This document shows, piece by piece, positions 28,210 to 34,339 of a stretch of DNA of 37,379 nucleotides. Numbering within the stretch: the stretch's first letter is position 1; each line of letters begins with the position of its first letter. The stretch comes from Fulvivirga kasyanovii (lineage in GTDB: Bacteria > Bacteroidota > Bacteroidia > Cytophagales > Cyclobacteriaceae), in NCBI RefSeq assembly GCF_009711405.1, contig NZ_SMLW01000678.1:34564-71942 (forward strand), read 5' to 3'. Under the pieces are notes generated by a model. That model saw nothing but the letters and a program-made list of their open reading frames with translations. It did no database searches and had not been told where the DNA came from. The position numbers and the translations under genes were made by a program.

Positions 28210-28671
28210 TTACATTGAAAGGTTTTTCCTGATTTTATCAATTACAGCTTGGGAATCTTCGGCTTTCTGCTTATATCTTTTCATTTCGTTTTCAAAAGTT
28301 TCAGACTGATCACGCAATGCCTGGATCTCTATTTTGGACTGATGTAAAGCTTCAATAGCCTTCCTATAAGCCTCTTTAATATCTTTCTTTGCCAACTTTT
28401 CTGATTCTTCAATAGCTTGAAGTGTTGGACTTTTTGCAACAACCTTTGGATACTTGTAAAATAGCTCGTCAGTGGAAATATCAAATATTTTCGCAAGTAC
28501 AGGCACGAGTTCAGATGGCACCTTGCGCCTGCCTTTTTCATAATTGGAGATCACATCTCTAGCCAAAAATTTACCGGTTATTTCCTTGATTTTTTCACCC
28601 AATTCAGCCTGAGACCAATTATTTCTTGTGCGAAAGTGATAAATTCTCTCCTCTATTGTTGTATTTTTCAC
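28210..28671 (-). CDS. XRE-family regulator with C-terminal coiled coil
   Basis: 153 residues on the minus strand. The N-terminal domain (about 8-68) is a classic XRE helix-turn-helix: NWSQAELGEKIKEITGKF, ISNYEKGRRKVP, then LVPVLAKIFDISTDELF. A long charged coiled coil follows (about 85-150, EAYRKAIEALHQSKIEIQAL and later). No membrane span or ligand domain is seen. Its stop lies one base from the stop of the convergent TPR protein, whose tail is also coiled-coil-like. Divergent from it, 110 bp away, is a small unrecognised gene; a shared control region there is likely. Dimerisation through the coiled coil is inference. Confidence 0.85.
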   Translation of the reverse strand: MKNTTIEERIYHFRTRNNWSQAELGEKIKEITGKFLARDVISNYEKGRRKVPSELVPVLAKIFDISTDELFYKYPKVVAKSPTLQAIEESEKLAKKDIKEAYRKAIEALHQSKIEIQALRDQSETFENEMKRYKQKAEDSQAVIDKIRKNLSM

Positions 28672-28781
28672 AGCAATGTTTTAATTTCGAATCATTATTG
28701 TTTTTGACTACAAAAGATTCTACTTTCTGATATTTGATGTAGAGTCCTTTTCCAAATTTACAATTAAGATCATTAATTACC

Positions 28782-29171
28782 ATGACCAACCAACCCCTTA
28801 AATTTCCGTATTTGGAATGCAATCTTGAAACCGAATATAATACTATTCTGGGACAAGCACATGCACTTGTAAAGCATTCACCGATTTGCTGGCTAGCTTA
28901 TGAGCAACTTGAAGAGTACTTCGCTGGTAATCAAATAACTGATGATTTGAGTTTTCACATTAACGACGGAGCCATAGACTTTGTCAAAAGTAATTGTGAA
29001 GACCCAATAGCATTTATGCTCTTCGACCAAAGGCACGTAGCCTTCGAAACCCCGAAAGACATAGAGAGAGAAGCACCATCCGAAAACATAAGTGTCCGAC
29101 GCAATAGAAAGCCTATCCGCTATTCTCTAGGGTACTTTAAACTGAAACTATCAAGAGTTAGGCGACGCTGA
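28782..29171 (+). CDS. Hypothetical protein, 129 residues
   Basis: 129 residues of unrecognised family. It is soluble, without signal peptide or membrane span. The N-terminal 65 residues are acidic to neutral (TEYNTILGQAHALVKHSP), and the last 30 are strongly basic (SVRRNRKPIRYSLGYFKL and SRVRRR at the end), which would suit nucleic-acid or membrane contact. It is divergent from the XRE regulator with a 110-bp spacer, and mini HTH genes follow on the same strand 38 nt downstream, so it may open a small unit with them. The role is unknown. Confidence 0.55.
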   Translation: MTNQPLKFPYLECNLETEYNTILGQAHALVKHSPICWLAYEQLEEYFAGNQITDDLSFHINDGAIDFVKSNCEDPIAFMLFDQRHVAFETPKDIEREAPSENISVRRNRKPIRYSLGYFKLKLSRVRRR

Positions 29172-29209
29172 CAGCAATTGTGGGAATACCACTTATCATT
29201 TGGCGGCTC

Positions 29210-29395
29210 ATGCGGTTGGAGGATTTAGTTACCTCCAAAAGCACAGGGACATTGGAAGAGCTGGCCGCGAAACTTGAAATGAATACCGAATTAACGAAAG
29301 CATATATAGAAGCCCTGGAAGAAATGAGGGAATGCAAAATTGAGTACGATGCCGGGTATTCAAGCTTTGTCTTTGTTGGCCCTAATTGGGTTTAG
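29210..29395 (+). CDS. Mini helix-turn-helix protein, 61 residues
   Basis: A 61-residue protein that is almost only a winged-helix fold: MRLEDLVTSKSTG, TLEELAAKLEMN (the helix-turn), then recognition-like TKAYIEALEEM and a beta wing EYDAGYSSFVFV. The frame is open to a GTG at 29180, but the ATG at 29210 matches the related protein at 29464 better. There is no effector domain. Its pattern is related to the HTH_11/DeoR-type minimal domains common in Bacteroidota. It lies 38 nt after the 129-residue gene and just before the first leader hairpin. Target is unknown. Confidence 0.6.
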   Translation: MRLEDLVTSKSTGTLEELAAKLEMNTELTKAYIEALEEMRECKIEYDAGYSSFVFVGPNWV

Positions 29396-29408
29396 GTTGA
29401 CGGGCAAC

Positions 29409-29434
29409 GGGAGGTGCAGGAAACCGCACCTCCC
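29409..29434 (+). promoter_or_regulatory. GC-rich leader hairpin before the second mini HTH gene
   Basis: GGGAGGTGC (29409-29417), loop of 8, then GCACCTCCC (29426-29434) pair perfectly. There is no following T-run, so it is not a typical terminator. It ends 29 nt before the ATG at 29464. The sequence after it, AACGCCTTAA, is similar to the one after the second hairpin (29753-29777). A shared leader structure controlling translation or processing is a tentative reading. Confidence 0.5.
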
Positions 29435-29463
29435 CAACGCCTTAACAGATTTACAGATCGAAA

Positions 29464-29709
29464 ATGAAGGAAAGTCTATTTTTAGAGCGCATAGAGCGCA
29501 TGGACAAGCTTATTCAAAGACGCAGTGCCGGAAGAGCAGAAGACCTGTCCAAAAGGCTGGGGATATCGAAAAGAAGTGTATTTAATATGCTTAGGATCAT
29601 GAAAGAAGACTTTCACGCCCCGATCGTATTTGACAGAAGTCTGAATACCTATAAATATGAAGCCGAAGGCAGCATAGTTGCAGCCTTCGTAGCAAAAGAG
29701 AAGACTTAA
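29464..29709 (+). CDS. Mini helix-turn-helix protein, 81 residues
   Basis: 81 residues, a paralogue-like partner of the protein at 29210: LIQRRSAGRAEDLSKRLGIS carries the turn, RSVFNMLRIMKEDF the recognition helix, and PIVFDRSLNTYKYE the wing. A short basic and hydrophobic tail follows. It contains no sensor or enzymatic domain, so if it regulates, it must bind DNA or partner with another protein. It sits between two similar GC-rich leader hairpins. HTH fold is fairly secure; function is not known. Confidence 0.72.
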   Translation: MKESLFLERIERMDKLIQRRSAGRAEDLSKRLGISKRSVFNMLRIMKEDFHAPIVFDRSLNTYKYEAEGSIVAAFVAKEKT

Positions 29710-29752
29710 AAATACTCATTATCTATATGGGTTAGTGTTTCACAACCATCCA

Positions 29753-29777
29753 GGGGGAGCTTGCAAGTGTCTCCCCC
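29753..29777 (+). promoter_or_regulatory. GC-rich leader hairpin before the 104-residue gene
   Basis: GGGGGAG (29753-29759) pairs with CTCCCCC (29771-29777); the loop begins with the palindrome CTTGCAAG. It ends 27 nt before the ATG at 29805, almost the same spacing as the first hairpin to its own start. The following TTACGCCCCTTAA resembles the AACGCCTTAA after the first. No T-run follows. Confidence 0.45.
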
Positions 29778-29804
29778 CGGTTACGCCCCTTAAAGCTAAA
29801 ACTT

Positions 29805-30119
29805 ATGGACAATATGAAAACAACATGGGAAGAGTCACAGGAACAGTACAGTATGTTGCTGGGTGGGCTTAACGAGCTGATCCAAAACACCACAAAACTG
29901 GCCGAAAGCTATGAAGCCACGAACATGACGTTCGCCCACCTGATCTATGAAAACGGTCTGACCGAGATCATACAAAAAACGAAGATGCTGGAAGATTATG
30001 AACGTGGGTTTCAGTTTATGCACTACTCCCTGCAAGGCCATGTCGAAAGCCTGAAACGCTTACGGGAAAGGGTAAACCTGGTGCTTATCAAAGACCCGGT
30101 GAATCGTCCGTATAACTGA
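29805..30119 (+). CDS. Hypothetical helical protein, 104 residues
   Basis: 104 residues, predicted mostly alpha-helical by composition (EESQEQYSMLLGGLNELI, IQKTKMLEDYERGFQFM), without signal peptide or membrane span. I recognise no family. It lies in the row of small genes after the HTH pair, preceded by the second GC-rich hairpin, and 7 nt before the next small gene. The helical heptad-like pattern would suit a protein-protein adaptor, but that is a guess. Confidence 0.55.
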   Translation: MDNMKTTWEESQEQYSMLLGGLNELIQNTTKLAESYEATNMTFAHLIYENGLTEIIQKTKMLEDYERGFQFMHYSLQGHVESLKRLRERVNLVLIKDPVNRPYN

Positions 30120-30126
30120 ATGCAGT

Positions 30127-30366
30127 ATGATCAGAATATTTGATTATACAAAGACAATTAAAGACTCATACTTCATTAAGGAGGATTCTAAGGTTGCTCT
30201 TTTTGATATGCGAACTTTTACGATTCACAGAAGTAAGGGCCTGCGTTATCAACTTTTTTTTCTGAATATGTCGGTGTCAGAGTTAGAGTTTGGTACGAAG
30301 CAATACAGCAAAGTATTGCGGGAATACAAAGTCTTTTTATCAGGCTTGCCAATGTTGCATTGGTGA
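30127..30366 (+). CDS. Hypothetical protein, 79 residues
   Basis: 79 residues; no family recognised. It is basic, mixed alpha/beta in appearance (YFIKEDSKVALFDMRTFTIH, GLRYQLFFLNMSVSELEF). The start at 30127 is 7 nt after the preceding stop, so the two are likely co-transcribed. It could be a chance ORF, given its small size, but the spacing, frame and lack of a competing ORF favour a real gene. Confidence 0.4.
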   Translation: MIRIFDYTKTIKDSYFIKEDSKVALFDMRTFTIHRSKGLRYQLFFLNMSVSELEFGTKQYSKVLREYKVFLSGLPMLHW

Positions 30367-30646
30367 GGATGAAGCGAAAAAGTAAACCTGAATACTTTGA
30401 GTAAGTGTCAAAGTCTTTTTAGACAGAGCAGTTTAGTTTATAAAAATTACATTTCCTTAATGAAAATATAATTTTATAAAAATTCATATTAGTTTTATGA
30501 TTTTAATATTTATTTTTTACTTTTAAGCGGATATTTTTTTAAATATTTGTTTTTATAGTTTTAGTTGTAATACAGTTTAGGGCGGAACTGCCTAAAAAAT
30601 TACATTATTCAACTTAGTACTTACATATACATAACCATCAAAAAGA
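30367..30646. other. AT-rich spacer upstream of the RHS genes
   Basis: 280 bp with no supported gene. The middle part (about 30430-30560) is very AT-rich and holds an exact 12-bp direct repeat, TTTATAAAAATT, at 30437-30448 and 30473-30484 (36-bp period). It probably carries the promoter of the RHS genes, but no definite promoter motif could be assigned. Confidence 0.45.
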
Positions 30647-33600
30647 ATGACAGCACGAGTATGCACCTACTTTAGTATTAGTTTGCTCTTTTTATTAATT
30701 GGGCATAATGGTTTGTCGCAGTCAGAGAAATTCCAGGTTAATATACCTCCGCCACCCGATGCCGCTGCCCTGGGGAAATATGGGGAAATACCCGTGGGTA
30801 CCTATACAGGCATACCGAGCATAAACATACCGCTTTATAATGTGGAGGGGCGGCATTTGTCGTTACCCATATCCCTTAGCTATCATGCCAGTGGTATCAA
30901 GGTAGAAGAAGTTTCATCGTGGGTAGGTGCCGGATGGTCATTAAGTGCGGGTGGAGTAATTACCCGGTCGATAAATGGGTTGACTGATTTTAAAAGTAAA
31001 GACGGCCCTCAGGATAAATACGGTATTGCCCAGCCCATAACCTACCTCAATGGTAACCAGGTATCAGGAAGAAAGATCCCGAAGGGAATTGGTGCCAGTT
31101 GTGCCCTTCAATGGGAAGATGATACGCAGGATTTTAATACCTCAAAAAATGCCGGTTTCATTTCCGACGTTCTATTTGAAGCAAATATGTACGATACCGA
31201 GCCGGATAACTTTTACTTTAACTTTAGTGGTCTGAGTGGGAAGTTTCTCTTTAATGAGGACAGGGAGATTATTACAGACAGCAAAACAAAATTGATTTTT
31301 GATAAATTACCAACTGAAGATGATGACAGTTGGATAATATCCACGCTGGATGGTGTGAGTTACGAGTTTGGTGGTACTATGTATAATCAAGGAGTGGAGC
31401 AGGCGAGTTGGATCGAGTGGACGAAGTCTTTATACTCGCCCTATGGTGGCTCTAACACCCAGGCCAGTAGCTGGTACTTAAAGACCATTACTCATCCATC
31501 TGGTGAACAGATAAAGTTTAATTACACCCGAAAATCTTATAAATTTAAAACTTTCAGTGGTGGATACAGATCGGAGTATAGAACAGACTGTCTGCCTGCA
31601 GGTACTTCGACTGTTTCTCCAAGTAGTTACGGCGGCATGGTTGAGCATTTGGTTGATGGGTTGTTTTTAAAGGATATAACCATAACATATCCTGATAACA
31701 GTGCCACAGTGGTGAAATTTTATACCGTTGATGACAGGCTTGAAGGCAGTAACTATGCAGCTTCTGGAACTAATTTAAGGACTCGGTTAGACCGAATTGA
31801 GCTAATCGAAAGATCCTCAACGGGAATAGAATATCTTGTAGGATCCTACAAATTTTCCTATGACAATCTGGCAAATAAGTTATGGTTAACCAGTGTGAAG
31901 GAGCGTTCAAACGACGGAACAGCGAAGCCCCCTTACGTTATAAACTATTTTAACCATTCACAATATCCTTTAAGAACTTCCGATGCCGTGGATCTTTGGG
32001 GATTTTACAACGGTAAAACTGCTAACACCGGATTTTACCCTAAAGTAAGCTATGGTGCGGCAGGTGCCCCTTTGATTGGAACGGTTGGAGATAATTATGC
32101 TCCCGTTGAAAATTACATGAAGTATGGCATAATTACTTCAATAAAGTATCCAACGGGAGGTTCGACATCTTTTGATTTTGGCGCTAATCGTTTCTCTAAT
32201 TTTGAAACAGTTGACACTTTCAATCCTCTTGAAATATGCAGGGATTATAATTCTACTAATTCCTGCGGCAATGGTTCGCTTAGATCGGTTGAGTTTGAAG
32301 TAGTGCAAAATCAAACTTTTTCAATTACAACAAATATTGATCATCCCTATCAGGAAATCGTGGAGGCTGAAGTTTGTGATTCCCGCTATACCAGTTGTAA
32401 TGATATCTTTACCAATACAGATGACTTTACAGTATATGGAACTGAAAGGAATGTTTTTCTCGATTATTCAATTACAGGCACGAATAGCTCAAACGTTGGC
32501 AATAACCTGGTTATTAAGAACAGGGATACCGGTGTACATGTAAAATCCATATATGTTGCGGGAGGATATGCGCCTGTAGCTAAAATAGCATTAAACCTTC
32601 CGCCGGCAAATTACACGCTTGTAGCCACTTCCATGCAAACATCAAATGATGTGGTTTCCGGTACAGTGATCAGGGAAGCTTATATAGCACCTAAACCAAC
32701 TTATATAGTGCGGTTGGAAAAACCTGATGGGACACACGTGGACATTAGTACTTCAGGTGTTACAGATGTAGCATTATCAAAAGGAACACATATATTAAAA
32801 ACTCATCAGGTTGACAGGGAAGTTACCGGGGCTAAAGCATATGCAAATATCAAAGAGAAAAACCCCTCCTTCAGCTATAAAAAGAACTATGGGGCGGGGC
32901 TAAGGATTAACAAACAGGTAATTTCAAATGGAATCAATGATATTGATCAGGTAATAGAGTATGCTTATCAAAAGGAAGATGGTTCTACCTCAGGAAAATT
33001 GATGAACAAGCCGGTTACTCATTACCTGACGGCCACCACCATTCCCTCAAAAGATGGAATTTCTTATTTCAATGTATTTAGCTCCAATGCTGCCTACCCG
33101 CTTAGCAATAGTGCTGCAGGTAGTTTTGTGGGTTATGACAGGGTTGAGGTAAAAAGGGGCAATTCGGGAAAATCTGTATTTGTCTATTCAAACTATACCG
33201 ATAGCCAAAGTAATTTCGATGCTACGGTACTTTATTCCTGTAATACATTTAACCCCGAGACTAGTAATTCGCAGATCATGGTTCACGGTACCCCTTCCCT
33301 CACTTATGCCTACAGTAATGGAAATTTACTCTACCAGTATGACTATACTGAAAACGGTGATCTGGTGAAGCAAATTGAGAACAGCTATAAGCAAACAGTT
33401 TATACAACTTATGGTTTAAAGATTACATCTTTACCCTTGCCGGGGGGGACGAATAATTTGCTGAATTGGGATCCCGTAACTCCCTGTGATCCACTGGGGT
33501 ACAAGCACTACCAGATAGATATAGGATTTTCACTACTTGAAAGTAGTAAAATCACAACCTATGGCGGAAATGGAGAGGAGTATGCAGAAGATATTAAATA

Positions 33601-34267
33601 TGGGTACTCTTCAAATAACCTATTGATCTGGCAAGAAATAATTGACCATGAGGGCACTCGAAGATATGTACGGTATGGTCATAAAACAGGAACTTCGTTA
33701 GTCCAGGAAGTAGCCACTTCACTTTATCATCATACCACTGATCCCCTAAAAGGTGAATATATAGAATATGATGGATATTTTCCTGTCAAATACTATAAGC
33801 ATGAAACGCTGGGAGTAAATGAAACTCCTGATCCTGATAGTGATTTGGGCTACGGTAAAAGCAATTATAAACTACGAAAGCAGATCACCTACAACGACCA
33901 TAACAATATTGTAGAACTTGATGAAGATGGTTACCATACCAGTTTTATCTGGAGTTCAAATCAAAAGAACCTTTTAGCCGTGATAGAAAATTGCAGGCGG
34001 TCAGATGTGGAAGGTGTTTTAGGGGTTGATTTTGAAGGCAGTAATTCCGGTTTAACATCCTCGGAAGCTGCAGCTTTGAGGGGTGACTTATCGTACTCTA
34101 TGATCACAACCTTCAATTATTCTGATCGTGGAGAAATTCTGTCAATAACAGATCCGAACGGCCAGGCCAAAAAATATGACTATGATTCATTTGGCAGGTT
34201 GGAATGGATTAAAGACCATGATAACGGTATACTTTCCAAGTTCATTTATAAGTATAAGAGTGATTAG
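30647..34267 (+). CDS. Secreted YD/RHS-repeat protein (N-terminal Bacteroidota RHS type)
   Basis: 1206 residues with a signal peptide (YFSISLLFLLIGHNGLS). The mature N-terminus, PPPPDAAALGKYGEIPVG then SLSYHASGIKVEEVSSWVG and GWSLSAGGVITR, is the conserved opening of Bacteroidota RHS/SpvB-like proteins. A middle segment (about 525-720, with Cys pairs such as CNDIF and CRDYNS) is poorly conserved. YD-type repeats mark the C-terminus (YNDHNNIVELDEDGYHTSF, YSDRGEILSITDPNGQAKK, YDYDSFGRLEWI). Such proteins form a beta-rich cocoon in known RHS toxins, but here no toxin tip or core is attached. The downstream gene carries the DUF6443 half, so the pair probably acts together. The spacer to it is 72 bp. 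Confidence 0.85.
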   Translation: MTARVCTYFSISLLFLLIGHNGLSQSEKFQVNIPPPPDAAALGKYGEIPVGTYTGIPSINIPLYNVEGRHLSLPISLSYHASGIKVEEVSSWVGAGWSLSAGGVITRSINGLTDFKSKDGPQDKYGIAQPITYLNGNQVSGRKIPKGIGASCALQWEDDTQDFNTSKNAGFISDVLFEANMYDTEPDNFYFNFSGLSGKFLFNEDREIITDSKTKLIFDKLPTEDDDSWIISTLDGVSYEFGGTMYNQGVEQASWIEWTKSLYSPYGGSNTQASSWYLKTITHPSGEQIKFNYTRKSYKFKTFSGGYRSEYRTDCLPAGTSTVSPSSYGGMVEHLVDGLFLKDITITYPDNSATVVKFYTVDDRLEGSNYAASGTNLRTRLDRIELIERSSTGIEYLVGSYKFSYDNLANKLWLTSVKERSNDGTAKPPYVINYFNHSQYPLRTSDAVDLWGFYNGKTANTGFYPKVSYGAAGAPLIGTVGDNYAPVENYMKYGIITSIKYPTGGSTSFDFGANRFSNFETVDTFNPLEICRDYNSTNSCGNGSLRSVEFEVVQNQTFSITTNIDHPYQEIVEAEVCDSRYTSCNDIFTNTDDFTVYGTERNVFLDYSITGTNSSNVGNNLVIKNRDTGVHVKSIYVAGGYAPVAKIALNLPPANYTLVATSMQTSNDVVSGTVIREAYIAPKPTYIVRLEKPDGTHVDISTSGVTDVALSKGTHILKTHQVDREVTGAKAYANIKEKNPSFSYKKNYGAGLRINKQVISNGINDIDQVIEYAYQKEDGSTSGKLMNKPVTHYLTATTIPSKDGISYFNVFSSNAAYPLSNSAAGSFVGYDRVEVKRGNSGKSVFVYSNYTDSQSNFDATVLYSCNTFNPETSNSQIMVHGTPSLTYAYSNGNLLYQYDYTENGDLVKQIENSYKQTVYTTYGLKITSLPLPGGTNNLLNWDPVTPCDPLGYKHYQIDIGFSLLESSKITTYGGNGEEYAEDIKYGYSSNNLLIWQEIIDHEGTRRYVRYGHKTGTSLVQEVATSLYHHTTDPLKGEYIEYDGYFPVKYYKHETLGVNETPDPDSDLGYGKSNYKLRKQITYNDHNNIVELDEDGYHTSFIWSSNQKNLLAVIENCRRSDVEGVLGVDFEGSNSGLTSSEAAALRGDLSYSMITTFNYSDRGEILSITDPNGQAKKYDYDSFGRLEWIKDHDNGILSKFIYKYKSD

Positions 34268-34339
34268 CATATACATGTCTGCTCAAATTTACTCATCAAT
34301 AGTTAGTCAAATCCAATTATATCCTGACTGAAATAAATT

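Noticed and set aside
29395-29460. Integron-type attC site around the first GC-rich hairpin
   Set aside because: The outer bases read GTT...AAC, the reverse of attC arm order, the RYYYAAC/GTTRRRY boxes are not met, and there is no integrase nearby.
30437-30484. Mobile-element ends at the 12-bp TTTATAAAAATT repeat
   Set aside because: It is simple AT-rich sequence in a direct orientation only 36 bp apart, with no inverted partner or transposase.
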